A stretch of DNA of 12,439 bases, from the NCBI GenBank assembly GCA_018397055.1, contig JAGTQS010000048.1:1-12439 (forward strand). The letters run 5' to 3'. This DNA is from Candidatus Bathyarchaeota archaeon (lineage in GTDB: Archaea > Thermoproteota > Bathyarchaeia > Bathyarchaeales > DTEX01). The position numbers and the translations under genes were made by a program. How positions within the stretch are numbered: the stretch's first letter is position 1; each line of letters starts with the position of its first letter. This document shows positions 1-7,430 of the stretch, piece after piece. Under the pieces are notes generated by a model. It had not been told where the DNA came from, did no database searches, and saw only the letters and a program-made list of their open reading frames with translations.

Positions 1-77
1 TCTGCAATACGGGTCACCGTTAACCCCTTCTTGAAAAGCCTTCTAAAGACCCCTCTAATGTCAGAAGAAAGCCTCAT
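1..77 (-). CDS. Partial N-terminus of an unidentified, possibly HTH-containing protein
   Basis: A minus-strand frame opens at an ATG (77-75) and stays open for 25 codons to the left edge. The peptide starts MRLSSDIRGVFRRLF and continues KKGLTVTRIA. The segment GLTVTRIA resembles the start of a helix-turn-helix (a turn before a recognition helix), but too little is present to name a family. No convincing Shine-Dalgarno precedes the ATG; an AT-rich TTAAATAA stretch lies about 75-80 bases upstream. The gene would be divergent from the pair starting at 308. It could also be a chance open frame. Confidence 0.35.
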   Translation of the reverse strand, partial: MRLSSDIRGVFRRLFKKGLTVTRIA

Positions 78-307
78 AACACCGCCACGCAAACAAACAT
101 AAGCCCACCAACAGAAAAATGTAACGTTAAAAAGTTGACTTTACACAGTTCCTTATTTAATCTGCGTTTTCTTATCCTAAAAACGTTATTTGTTCTAAGT
201 AGTAGACATAATAACGAATTATGGGGAAACTATTAAGACAACATTATTGCTATCAATATTTGTATTACGAAGACTTGTTATGGCGCCTGCGGAGGATTGG
301 CTAGCAC

Positions 308-865
308 ATGAAAAGGAAGATGCTTGCTGCAAGGTTGGATCTGGCTGATAAGATTTCAGAGATTTCATCTAGAAAAGGAACATTGTACGACTACGTGAAC
401 GAAATCCTTGAACAGGCCATAAGGGCTGAGGAGATAGGTTTGTCGCTTAAAACCGTGCTTGACGACAGGTGGGCAGTTAAGGCGATGAAGGACGCGGGAT
501 TCATCCTTGTTCCGGAAAAAATCATTTATGACTTAGCTGAAGCCGCCTACAAGAGGGTTGGCAAAGAAAAAATGAGTATGCTTTGGCATGAAACTGGGCA
601 GTGGTATGGGCACTATTATGGTGATTTAAAGAAATTAGAAGCGGCTGTCAAAAGTTGTTTTTGGGACGTTTCAGAATTCAGGATTCTTGAGGAAAAAGAG
701 ACTGTGGTTCTTACATGCCTAAGCTCGAAGTTCTCAGCCACGTACACAGAGCTCTTCAGCAAGTTTCTCGAAGGCGCCCTAAACGCTCTTGGGTTCAACC
801 TTAACAAAAGCGAAGTTTCAAAAGGCATAATTAACTTAAGATTTGTGAAGCCGTTGGATAAGTGA
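308..865 (+). CDS. RHH-like N-terminus plus V4R-like domain protein, first of a tandem paralogous pair
   Basis: Unnamed protein of 185 residues. Residues 1-40 follow a ribbon-helix-helix pattern: a short basic strand (KRKMLAARLD), then two helices (LADKISEISSRKG and LYDYVNEILEQAIRAEE), as in archaeal CopG/MetJ-type regulators. Residues about 85-182 (MLWHETGQWYGHYYG, then FWDVSEFRILEEKETVVLTC, then FSKFLEGALNALGF, ending in KGIINLRF) match the layout of V4R small-molecule-binding domains: helix with G-x-x-x-G, amphipathic strands, F-x-E-G helix, final strand. The Cys cluster of some V4R proteins is absent. The fold is inferred, not established. GGAGG at 291-295 lies 12 bases before the ATG. 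The next gene is a homologue whose start overlaps this stop codon, implying coupled translation. A role as ligand-responsive DNA-binding partners is inferred. Confidence 0.75.
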   Translation: MKRKMLAARLDLADKISEISSRKGTLYDYVNEILEQAIRAEEIGLSLKTVLDDRWAVKAMKDAGFILVPEKIIYDLAEAAYKRVGKEKMSMLWHETGQWYGHYYGDLKKLEAAVKSCFWDVSEFRILEEKETVVLTCLSSKFSATYTELFSKFLEGALNALGFNLNKSEVSKGIINLRFVKPLDK

Positions 866-1479
866 TGTCTGGTAAAGGCTCGAGAAAACAGAAGCTCATC
901 AGGGCGCCCAGTGACCTAGTTTCAAAGCTAAGCCGAGAGGCAGCCAGCCAAGGAAAAACTTTGTACAGTTACGTGACCGAGATTTTTGAGCAGGCAACTC
1001 GAGCCTACGAGATGAATCGAAGTCTGAAAGAGGTTTTGGACACTTTTGAGGTTCTTGACGTGCCTAAAGAGGCGGGCACGGTTTACACGCCTAAAGATGT
1101 TCTGGACTATTTGATACAGAAAACGTTCAGGGAGAACGGCGAAGAGCTACAGCAGATGTGGTACCACGCGGGGAAATGGTACGGAACCTATCTGAAGGAA
1201 AAGTTTGAGCAGCCGTTTGAAACTTTTCTGCAGCTGCTTCAAGATGGCAAATGGGATCTGAACGAGGTAACCATGAACAAAAGTGATGAAAAAATCGTGT
1301 TAAAATGTGTTTCAGCCTTCATTTCTCAAGAAAGATCTCTTCTTTTGCAGAATTTCATTGAAGGAGCCGCCCACTCATTAGGATACAAGACTCAAGAAAA
1401 AAATTGCTTCAAGGGCATCATACGCCTTGCACTTTTCAAATCTGAACCTCAAGGGCTAGAAGAACAGTATTCAGTTTAG
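865..1479 (+). CDS. RHH-like N-terminus plus V4R-like domain protein, second paralogue
   Basis: Protein of 204 residues homologous throughout to its upstream neighbour. Shared landmarks are TLYSYVTEIFEQATRAYEM (against TLYDYVNEILEQAIRAEEI), MWYHAGKWYGTYL (against LWHETGQWYGHYY), KWDLNEV (against FWDVSEF), NFIEGAAHSLGY (against KFLEGALNALGF) and KGIIRLALFK (against KGIINLRFVK). The N-terminal 45 residues fit a ribbon-helix-helix, and the C-terminal half fits a V4R-like fold. The ATG at 865 overlaps the TGA of the first gene (TGATG); a GTG at 862 would add one residue. Duplication followed by divergence, with the two proteins possibly forming a heterodimer, is an inference from the arrangement. 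An oligo-T stretch near 1511-1516 behind the stop may end transcription. Confidence 0.75.
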   Translation: MSGKGSRKQKLIRAPSDLVSKLSREAASQGKTLYSYVTEIFEQATRAYEMNRSLKEVLDTFEVLDVPKEAGTVYTPKDVLDYLIQKTFRENGEELQQMWYHAGKWYGTYLKEKFEQPFETFLQLLQDGKWDLNEVTMNKSDEKIVLKCVSAFISQERSLLLQNFIEGAAHSLGYKTQEKNCFKGIIRLALFKSEPQGLEEQYSV

Positions 1480-1763
1480 AAGGCATTATTGCTAGGTGCA
1501 TTTAGAGTTTCTTTTTATTCTCCCGCATTCTGAATTCTTTGTTCAGAAAACCGAGGTTCATAGAATGTATATTATAAGACGTACTGAACAATCTTTTTAG
1601 TTGCTTCTATACCAATATAACATGGCCATATAGTTTTTTACATTAACATGCCATCAGCACATGCTTTCTTGTCGACAAAACGTTGCAGCTTGTTAACACA
1701 AGATATAAATACTCTGACAGTGAGACTTTTAACCACTAACATTTAAAGGAGAAAAAAAGGAAA
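1480..1763. other. Intergenic region before the surface-protein gene
   Basis: AT-rich spacer of 284 bases. It holds a T-rich run after the paralogue pair (1511-1516), an 8-bp inverted repeat (TTGTTCAG at 1539-1546, CTGAACAA at 1584-1591) followed by a short T run, and the promoter and ribosome binding site of the next gene. I see no small gene in it. Confidence 0.5.
1703..1710 (+). promoter_or_regulatory. TATA box of the surface-protein gene
   Basis: ATATAAAT fits an archaeal TATA box. Counting about 26 bases downstream places the transcription start near 1732, giving a leader of roughly 30 bases. That leader contains AAAGGAG at 1746-1752, ahead of the ATG at 1764. Confidence 0.5.
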
Positions 1764-3857
1764 ATGCGAAAAATATCTTTACTCTTACTTGCAATGCTAG
1801 TTTCCGCAGTAGCACTATCGGCAGCTCCAAAACCAACACTCGGCTCAGTAGGCAACATCTACATTAATGTAGAAGATGGACCGAGCCCCGTAGTGGCAGT
1901 CCAAGCTGGAGGAACGGTAAAGCTCAATTTTGCAGGAGTAACATTCAGCGGTGGCCAAGTTAGACTCTACTTCAGCAGAGACGGTTCCTCAGCATTGGAC
2001 ACAGCGAACGACAAAGCATACGGTCCAACATTTGTGGTCGCTCACATTAGGGCTGAAACTTGGGATAACGATACAACATATAAGGGCTACTCTGTTGGTT
2101 ACAACTGGATTGTTGGTTCTATACCTAAAGAATACGCAGGCGGAGAATGGTATATCAAAGCCTATGATGGTCAAACTTCATCCGTTGCAGTTACTGACAG
2201 ACCCTTAACAGTTACTTGCCTGCTTGAGGTTGAACCGACAAGTGGACCTGGACAGGCAGCAATAACACTTAAAGGATGGGGCTTCTCAACAGCCAGCGGC
2301 AATCATGTTAACTTAAGCTACTATATTACAGAGTGGAAGTCAATTGTCAACTTCCTAGCTGTTGACGCGAACGGACAATTCACGTACTCAATGACTGCTC
2401 CGGACGCTGGGAAGGTATTACCAAAAGGAGAAAATACAGTTACGACCATAGCCGTTATATTCGAGGCTAAAGAGAAAACAGGTTCTGACGACGTCACTTT
2501 CCTCGAATACTATAGAGGCTTAATTCAGGTTAAAGGCCCAACAGAAAACTGTGTAGCAGGAACAGGCTCATTGTATGGTAACAACACAGACTTTGCTCAA
2601 GGCGCCCTCATTGTTAATGCCAAGGTGCTTGGCGCCTTGATTATTGCTGGCAACTACTTCCATCCGGGAACAGTCACAATTAAGTGGGATGCAACCACAG
2701 TTGTTGGCACCACAACGGCGAACGGCACAGGATTCTTTAACATTACAATAACGGTTCCGATCACCAATATTGGAGCACACAACATCATAATTGATGACAC
2801 AAAAATCAAATTCAACATCAGCGTATACGTGGTTCCAACCTTAGTCCTCACTCCCAACAAGGGTGTGCCATGCGAAAACGTGCTAGTTACAGCTGAAGGA
2901 TACGGGTTCACAGCTTCAACGGACAGTGTGAAATACCACGTGAACGTAACATGGTATTATCTTGATTGGGGCACATCTGAAACAAAGGATCTTGTCACTA
3001 AACTGCTGGTTGACACTAACGGCTACTGGAAATTCACCTTCACACTTCCACACGCACACGGCGGAGACAACACAGTTGTAGCCGTCGAAAACGACACTTT
3101 AGGAACAGTTGTTTATGCCATTTTCACTGTTTTGCCAGGTGTAAAAATTACGCCCAGCACGTTCCCAAACAACGGAACAATAGTGACAATAACTGGATGC
3201 GGGCTCAAATACGAATGCTGGTACGACCTGCTAATTGACAACGTGAAAGACTTCTACGCCGCTGACTCTTCTGGCTTGACCATATACTTCATGGACAGTG
3301 GAAAAGGCGACTTCAGCCTTGAACTTATCGCAGCAGGATTCGACGAAGAAATAGCGTTACATTCAGTTGCCTTATATGAGCTGAAAACCCCGGAAAAACT
3401 TCCGAAACTTGTTGCATGGACAACCTTCACCGTGACTTCTGAAGCTGAAACGGCAATCATGGACAAGCTTGACGAAATTGCAAACGCAATAAGCCAGTTA
3501 GATGCTTACATCACTAGCTCAACCACAGGCTTACCATCAATAAAGACCCTCGTAACCGCAGTACAGTCCGCAGTCGCTGACGCCAAGTCAGCACTGTCAA
3601 CACAGATCTCTGGATTATCCACGCAGCTGACAAGCATCACCACGTATGCTCAAGACGCAGCAACAAAAGCCACATCAGCCTCAACATCAGCTGCATCCGC
3701 AGCCTCAGCCGCTGCAGCAGCTAAGACAGCAGCTGAAGGAGCTCAATCGGCAACTGCGACAATCTCGACAGCTGTCTACGGAGCCATCGTCCTGTCGCTT
3801 ATAGCGGCACTCGCCTCAATCGTTGCGGTAATTACGTTGCAGAAGAAAGTAGCGTAA
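1764..3857 (+). CDS. Secreted, membrane-anchored S-layer-like surface protein with Ig-like repeats
   Basis: Protein of 697 residues. Residues 1-21 form a signal peptide (MRKISLLLLAMLVSAVALSA) with likely cleavage near Ala-20/21. Residues about 25-555 are Thr/Asn/Val-rich beta modules. Recurring blocks such as VEPTSGPGQAAITLKGWGF, LTPNKGVPCENVLVTAEGYGF and ITPSTFPNNGTIVTITGCGL are the repeat starts of IPT/TIG or Ig-like domains. At least eight N-x-S/T sequons suggest N-glycosylation. Residues about 560-665 form an Ala/Ser/Thr-rich helical coiled-coil stalk, followed by a transmembrane helix (about 670-690) and a short KK cytoplasmic tail. Signal peptide, beta modules, stalk and C-terminal anchor fit an archaeal S-layer protein or its membrane-anchoring subunit. 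It is monocistronic, with its own TATA box and downstream T tract. Identity as the main S-layer protein is inferred; an adhesin is the alternative. Confidence 0.85.
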   Translation: MRKISLLLLAMLVSAVALSAAPKPTLGSVGNIYINVEDGPSPVVAVQAGGTVKLNFAGVTFSGGQVRLYFSRDGSSALDTANDKAYGPTFVVAHIRAETWDNDTTYKGYSVGYNWIVGSIPKEYAGGEWYIKAYDGQTSSVAVTDRPLTVTCLLEVEPTSGPGQAAITLKGWGFSTASGNHVNLSYYITEWKSIVNFLAVDANGQFTYSMTAPDAGKVLPKGENTVTTIAVIFEAKEKTGSDDVTFLEYYRGLIQVKGPTENCVAGTGSLYGNNTDFAQGALIVNAKVLGALIIAGNYFHPGTVTIKWDATTVVGTTTANGTGFFNITITVPITNIGAHNIIIDDTKIKFNISVYVVPTLVLTPNKGVPCENVLVTAEGYGFTASTDSVKYHVNVTWYYLDWGTSETKDLVTKLLVDTNGYWKFTFTLPHAHGGDNTVVAVENDTLGTVVYAIFTVLPGVKITPSTFPNNGTIVTITGCGLKYECWYDLLIDNVKDFYAADSSGLTIYFMDSGKGDFSLELIAAGFDEEIALHSVALYELKTPEKLPKLVAWTTFTVTSEAETAIMDKLDEIANAISQLDAYITSSTTGLPSIKTLVTAVQSAVADAKSALSTQISGLSTQLTSITTYAQDAATKATSASTSAASAASAAAAAKTAAEGAQSATATISTAVYGAIVLSLIAALASIVAVITLQKKVA

Positions 3858-3861
3858 AAAA

Positions 3862-3892
3862 ACCTAATCCTCACCCCCCTATTTTTTTAGGT
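3862..3892 (+). terminator. Probable terminator of the surface-protein gene
   Basis: A run of seven T (3882-3888) lies 25 bases after the stop codon and is flanked by a 6-bp inverted repeat, ACCTAA (3862-3867) and TTAGGT (3887-3892). Archaeal termination relies mainly on the U tract; the weak stem may be incidental. Confidence 0.5.
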
Positions 3893-3943
3893 AAAAATCA
3901 ATGAATATTCTAGATACTGTTTTATATAGGCTTAGCAAATAGA

Positions 3944-4232
3944 CCACCTTTCTTTGAAGGGTGGATGAATTGCGTTAGCCTTAAACATGTTTTCAGCAAA
4001 GTCTTTTTGGCGCCAAGTGCACTTGAGAGGTCTCCTTGCTACACGCTTGGAGACGGGGCTAAGCCTCTTAGCTGTCATGCGACACAGCCCGTAAACGCCA
4101 TGACCTTGAAGATTTGGTCTGTAACCGTTAAAGTCTATAAGCGAAAGGACGTAACCTCCGAAAGCTTCCATGAAACACCGACCTGACAGGCGGGTTGAAC
4201 GAAACTTGGAAGCCACCGAACAAGTTCGGTGG
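3944..4232 (+). mobile_element. Palindrome-bounded IS200/IS605-derived (PATE-like) element
   Basis: Two hairpins bound this 289-bp stretch. The left one (3944-3964) has an 8-bp stem, CCACCTTT with AAGGGTGG (one G-T pair), and a 5-base loop. The right one (4213-4232) is a perfect 8-bp stem, CCACCGAA with TTCGGTGG, and a 4-base loop. Both share CCACC/GGTGG outer stems and are followed by ATGA. Subterminal hairpins that are not inverted copies of each other are the hallmark of IS200/IS605 elements and their non-autonomous PATEs. The interior has no full tnpA or tnpB. A frame ending near 4186 (KDVTSESFHETPT) has the look of a tnpB C-terminal end, which is my inference from pattern memory. Cleavage sites and target motif cannot be fixed from one copy. 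A structured RNA gene is the main alternative. Confidence 0.55.
3985..4232 (+). ncRNA. Candidate omega-RNA-like structured segment inside the palindromic element
   Basis: In IS605 and IS1341-type elements the guide RNA scaffold overlaps the 3' end of tnpB and runs to the right-end hairpin. This stretch sits in that position and is rich in local pairing: GTCTCC with GGAGAC, GGCT with AGCC, GAGAGG with CCTCTT enclosing them, and GTCAT with ATGAC. The final hairpin is at 4213-4232, so any guide would start at 4233. No TnpB is present in the window, so activity would need one supplied elsewhere in the genome. This is inference. Confidence 0.3.
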
Positions 4233-4324
4233 ATGATGTCACGTGAGCAGTTTTCTTAGAGGCAAAAAAACAATTGCTGGGTCTTACATTCCAAAATGGA
4301 CAGTCATAGATGATTACCTTACTT

Positions 4325-4798
4325 TTATGCCTTATTTGAGACAACAGGTGGCGGCAAAGTTGTTTCCTCAATTATTATGGCTGACGAGAGTTCCTCGATG
4401 CCTTCTATGCACCTAAGTTCTTCCATTAGAGCTGAAAGTCTTTTTAGGCTTTGCAGCCTTGTCTTCAACATTAGGTCGAAGTTGTATGCTTGAACCTCAA
4501 TTACCTCCTCGATTTCCTCATAATTTTTGAGCTTGTTGAAGACATCTTTTTTTGGTATGTGGCCTTTGTTTGGCGCTACTTCAGCGAGGTTAACGAACAA
4601 GAGGGCGCTTATCGGCTTAGACGTTTTTTCAAAGTTTATTAAAGCCTTGTATCCCTTGATTACTCCTGCAGCCTCAAGCCTCTGGATTCTCCTGTGGACA
4701 GTGGAGATGGGCAACCCTGTCATTTTCGAAAGAGCCCTACTTGACAAGTGAGCCTGCCTTGCGAGTATTCTGATTATTGCCTCGTCCTTGTAATCCAT
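4325..4798 (-). CDS. Lrp/AsnC family transcriptional regulator
   Basis: Protein of 157 residues, normal for the family. The N-terminal winged HTH covers about residues 5-50: DEAIIRILARQAHLSSRALS, then the recognition helix GLPISTVHRRIQRLEAAGVI, then the wing KGYKALINFEK. The C-terminal RAM-type alpha-beta domain follows (ALLFVNLAEVAP, IEEVIEVQAYNFDLMLKTRL, LRCIEGIEELSSAIIIEE), which in this family binds amino acids or other small ligands and builds dimers to octamers. The ATG at 4798-4796 has a TATA box about 35 bases upstream, implying a leader near 9 bases. A palindrome overlaps that promoter, suggesting autoregulation. The gene is divergent from the SPFH gene at 4943, which it may also control. 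The ligand cannot be told from the sequence. Confidence 0.9.
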   Translation of the reverse strand: MDYKDEAIIRILARQAHLSSRALSKMTGLPISTVHRRIQRLEAAGVIKGYKALINFEKTSKPISALLFVNLAEVAPNKGHIPKKDVFNKLKNYEEIEEVIEVQAYNFDLMLKTRLQSLKRLSALMEELRCIEGIEELSSAIIIEETTLPPPVVSNKA

Positions 4799-4811
4799 AT
4801 GCGGTCATCCA

Positions 4812-4838
4812 ATGTGAGAAAAAATCTCATATATAATA
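4812..4838 (-). promoter_or_regulatory. Palindromic operator overlapping the TATA box of the Lrp/AsnC gene
   Basis: A TGAGA-N5-TCTCA palindrome (4815-4829), extended by AT at both ends (4812-4832), abuts the minus-strand TATA box TATTATATAT at about 4829-4838. Binding here would block TBP/TFB or RNA polymerase access. An A-rich spacer between GA-containing half-sites is typical of Lrp/AsnC operators. It lies in the divergent spacer, so the SPFH promoter could share it. Confidence 0.55.
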
Positions 4839-4928
4839 CTTTTTTTATTTTATCTTCTTAAAATTTTGGGAAAATCCCTAAATAGATTTTACGAATCTTC
4901 TCGTCTATGAGGAAACAAAAAGCAAAAC

Positions 4929-4935
4929 GGAGGTG
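4929..4935 (+). promoter_or_regulatory. Strong Shine-Dalgarno of the SPFH gene
   Basis: GGAGGTG lies 7 bases before the ATG at 4943 and is fully complementary to the anti-Shine-Dalgarno end of archaeal 16S rRNA. It fixes this start. Confidence 0.7.
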
Positions 4936-4942
4936 AAAAAGA

Positions 4943-5863
4943 ATGTATGAAAAAGAAGAAAAGAAAAGCCGAAAATGGTTAGCGTTGATCTTAGCTGTAA
5001 TCTTCCTCCTTTGTATAATAGGAATCCCAATCTTCATAACAACAATGTTCTACTCCATCGGAGTCGGAGAGGCAGGACTGCTCGTAGATCCTTTAATGCA
5101 TTCAATTTCTGACCCAGTTCTAGGGCCAACTTGGGGAGTAAAGGCGCCTTGGGTAACGCTTAAAACAATTTACTATGCGACAGACGTTTACGAAGACGAG
5201 ATAGCGTGTTTCTCAAGTGACCAGCTGGAAATGGAAATCTCCGTGTTGATGAGGTGGCAGCTAAACGTAAGCAAGCTTAAAGAACTTTACCTGAGCTTTC
5301 CAAGGTTAGATTATGAGCAAACCGCAATTGACTCCATAATGGAGGAGACAATACGGCTAATTACGAAGGAATACACAGCTCTTGAAACCATCGAACACCG
5401 AGACATCGTGGCTCAAAGAATGCAAGACGAGGTTTTCCAGAAAATCCGTGAATCAAAAGTCTTGGTAGGAGCACTTCATCACCTCGAGTTTGACTTAAAG
5501 AACATTGCGTACCCAGCTAAATACACGTCGGCAATTGAAGACAAGCTTGTGGCTGAGCAACGAAAGATTCAGGCGGAGTTCGAAAAAGAAAGAATACTCG
5601 TCCTCGCGAATGCGTCAGCTCAGGAAGTCTTGATTCGAGCAAAGGCTGAGGCTGAAGCGAAAATACTTGTGTCTGAAGGCTCGATGCAGGCGATACAAAA
5701 AATCATGAGAACAGCTGGCGTAACAAACTCGACAAGGATAGCTGAGCTTTACCTCTGGGTTGAAGCCATGAAACAGCTAAAAATCAGCACCTTCATAGTG
5801 GTAACAGGCAAAGACGGCGTCCCAATAATATACCAGATACCCACAAACTCAACAACGCCATAG
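4943..5863 (+). CDS. SPFH/band 7 (prohibitin/stomatin-like) membrane protein
   Basis: Protein of 306 residues. A charged N-terminus (MYEKEEKKSRK) precedes one transmembrane helix (about residues 12-36). The SPFH domain follows (about 40-215): GVGEAGLLVDPL, then VTLKTIYYATDVYEDEI, then DQLEMEISVLMRWQLNVSKL, then EETIRLITKEYTALETIEHR. After it comes a charged helix (KLVAEQRKIQAEFEKERILV) and the AKAEAEAKILVSEG type of Ala/Glu-rich segment seen after the SPFH domain in prohibitins and HflK/C. Such proteins form large oligomeric rings on the membrane and organise or regulate membrane proteases and transport. No NfeD or FtsH partner is in the window. The next gene has its own TATA-like box, so this one is probably monocistronic and divergent from the Lrp/AsnC gene. 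Confidence 0.88.
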   Translation: MYEKEEKKSRKWLALILAVIFLLCIIGIPIFITTMFYSIGVGEAGLLVDPLMHSISDPVLGPTWGVKAPWVTLKTIYYATDVYEDEIACFSSDQLEMEISVLMRWQLNVSKLKELYLSFPRLDYEQTAIDSIMEETIRLITKEYTALETIEHRDIVAQRMQDEVFQKIRESKVLVGALHHLEFDLKNIAYPAKYTSAIEDKLVAEQRKIQAEFEKERILVLANASAQEVLIRAKAEAEAKILVSEGSMQAIQKIMRTAGVTNSTRIAELYLWVEAMKQLKISTFIVVTGKDGVPIIYQIPTNSTTP

Positions 5864-5957
5864 ACCAAAACAGACCACAAACAATTCCTCCATTTTCCCC
5901 CAAAAAAGTCTCGACCATAATGGCAAGAAAAGACAATTTTATGTAACCACATAAAGA

Positions 5958-5967
5958 CTATAAAATA
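5958..5967 (+). promoter_or_regulatory. TATA-like box before the DUF4432 gene
   Basis: ACTATAAAAT lies about 45 bases before the start codon in an AT-rich spacer. It is consistent with an archaeal promoter giving a leader of roughly 20 bases, which includes the AGAGGAG ribosome binding site at 5996-6002. Confidence 0.4.
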
Positions 5968-6009
5968 AAAACATTAACATAAAACATTGTATAACAGAGG
6001 AGAAAGCTT

Positions 6010-7203
6010 TTGAATAATCGCACCTTAATGGAAAAAGCTTTCAGGAAGGTTCTTACCGACGTCAGCAGAGGCATCTATGTAGAGAAATGGGAAATTTCGA
6101 ACGAAAACCTTGAATTGGGTTATAACTGGCAAATAACAAAACGTAGGCTTTCAGGCGGGCTCTCAGACGGCGTAGACGTTATCGACGTAAACAACGGAGC
6201 CCTATCCTACATTTTAGTTCCCACAAGGGGAATGGGAATCTGGAAAGGCAGCTACAAAGGCAAATATGTAGGCTGCGACACGCCTATAAAGGAACTCGTT
6301 CATCCAAAATTCATAAACCTTGAAGCACACGGCGGTCTCGGGTGGCTCGACGGCTTCAACGAATGGATTGTCCGATGCGGTCTTGAAAGCTTTGGATCTC
6401 CCGGACGCGACGTGTTCATTGACAATAATGGCAACCAAAAAGAAATTATGTTAACCCTGCACGGAAAGACCGCCAACATACCTGCAAGCCAAGTTGAAGC
6501 TAAAGTAAGTCTTGAGGAGCCTCACGAGCTGACTGTAACAGGCGTCGTCTATGAACGTTCGATGTTCGGATCAAACCTTAAACTAAACACGTGTACGTCA
6601 ACAACTCTTGGAAGCAACACCGTTAGAATCGTAGACGAGATTACGAATCTACGCGCTGTTCCAGACGAGATGCAGGTTCTGTACCACTGCAACTACGGGC
6701 AGCCTTTTCTTATGGAGGGCTCCAAGTTTATAGCACCGATAATGGAGGTGGCTCCACGAGATCGAAGAGCTGCAGAAGGCATCAAAGAGTTCGATGTATT
6801 TGGACCGCCACAAGCCGGGTTTGTTGAACAAGTTTACTATCTTAGGCTTATAGGCGACGTTGACGGGTGGACCACAGCCATGCTGACAAACGAGGATGAG
6901 ACCCAAGCTGTCTCAGTAAGTTTCTCGGTAAGGCAACTGCCATATTTTACACTTTGGAAAAATACGAACATGCCTGAAGAAGGCTACATCGTAGGTCTTG
7001 AACCTGGAACAGGGTATCCAAACCCAAAAGCCTATGAACGAAAAAAGAACCGTGTTCCATTGCTAAAGCCAAAAGAAAAGTACTATGCAGAAATCGCCTT
7101 ATCCGTGCATCTTGGAAAAAACGAAGTGCAGAGAGTGGAAGAAAAAATCGAAAAAATGCAGGGAAAAACAAAACCGAAAATTTATCTAAACCCTATAGAA
7201 TAG
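6010..7203 (+). CDS. DUF4432 family aldose-epimerase-like protein
   Basis: Protein of 397 residues with the beta-supersandwich signature of DUF4432, a relative of galactose mutarotase. Landmarks are the LVPTRGMGIWKGSYKG block (about 69-84), EAHGGLGWLDGF followed by VRCGLESFGSPG (about 105-132), LHGKTANIPA (150-159), LYHCNYGQP (224-232) and GLEPGTGYPNP (329-339). His-151, His-226 and Glu-331 lie where mutarotase-type enzymes carry acid/base and substrate-binding residues. A role in sugar or sugar-derivative epimerisation in the cytoplasm is inferred from the family; the substrate is unknown. The start is TTG at 6010, supported by AGAGGAG 7 bases upstream; an in-frame ATG at 6028 is the alternative. 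No other sugar gene is adjacent. It is the last chromosomal gene before the left element junction. Confidence 0.85.
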   Translation: MNNRTLMEKAFRKVLTDVSRGIYVEKWEISNENLELGYNWQITKRRLSGGLSDGVDVIDVNNGALSYILVPTRGMGIWKGSYKGKYVGCDTPIKELVHPKFINLEAHGGLGWLDGFNEWIVRCGLESFGSPGRDVFIDNNGNQKEIMLTLHGKTANIPASQVEAKVSLEEPHELTVTGVVYERSMFGSNLKLNTCTSTTLGSNTVRIVDEITNLRAVPDEMQVLYHCNYGQPFLMEGSKFIAPIMEVAPRDRRAAEGIKEFDVFGPPQAGFVEQVYYLRLIGDVDGWTTAMLTNEDETQAVSVSFSVRQLPYFTLWKNTNMPEEGYIVGLEPGTGYPNPKAYERKKNRVPLLKPKEKYYAEIALSVHLGKNEVQRVEEKIEKMQGKTKPKIYLNPIE

Positions 7204-7304
7204 AACGATCCCGGAAAATCCCAAAAAGGGGTCACAAGATCATAATCTCCAGAAACGCAGATAATAAAAGACAATTTTTCCTCAAGATTATAATTGATTC
7301 TTAA
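7204..7304. other. Chromosomal flank between the DUF4432 gene and the left att repeat
   Basis: Spacer of 101 bases without a gene. It contains an imperfect hairpin (GATCCC near 7206, GGGGTC near 7228) and the 11-mer AAACGCAGATA (7253-7263). The same 11-mer recurs at 11493-11503 at nearly the same distance from the right att repeat. Confidence 0.4.
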
Positions 7305-7325
7305 AGCCGGGGATGGGAGTTGAAC
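7305..7325 (-). repeat. Left attachment site (duplicate of the tRNA-Cys 3' end)
   Basis: These 21 bases are identical to 11548-11568, the 3' end of the tRNA-Cys gene (discriminator base, acceptor 3' strand, T-arm 3' strand and part of the T loop). There is no tRNA body here: identity stops at 7326. This is the usual footprint of a tyrosine-recombinase insertion into the 3' half of a tRNA gene and marks the left end of the element. Confidence 0.88.
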
Positions 7326-7430
7326 ACCAGATATCATGGAGACATCACCCGCAAATCCCTCTTTTTTCTCTGTTTTTGGTTTAATAATGCTCTAATTATA
7401 CTTTTTATGTGATTTTTGGTATGGACTTCG

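Noticed and set aside
280..348. Short upstream frame (ATG 280, 22 codons) overlapping the first paralogue gene
   Set aside because: No ribosome binding site, composition of a chance frame, and the GGAGG within it serves the ATG at 308.
3932..4216. Minus-strand 94-codon open frame across the palindromic element
   Set aside because: No recognisable motif and no ribosome binding site; it crosses the left hairpin and is best explained as chance within a structured element.
3985..4232. Structured RNA such as RNase P RNA or SRP RNA
   Set aside because: The conserved RNase P core (GAGGAAAGTCC-type and ACAGAA-type blocks) and the SRP GGAAGC/AGCAGCC domain are not present, and the flanking hairpins fit an IS200/IS605-type element better.
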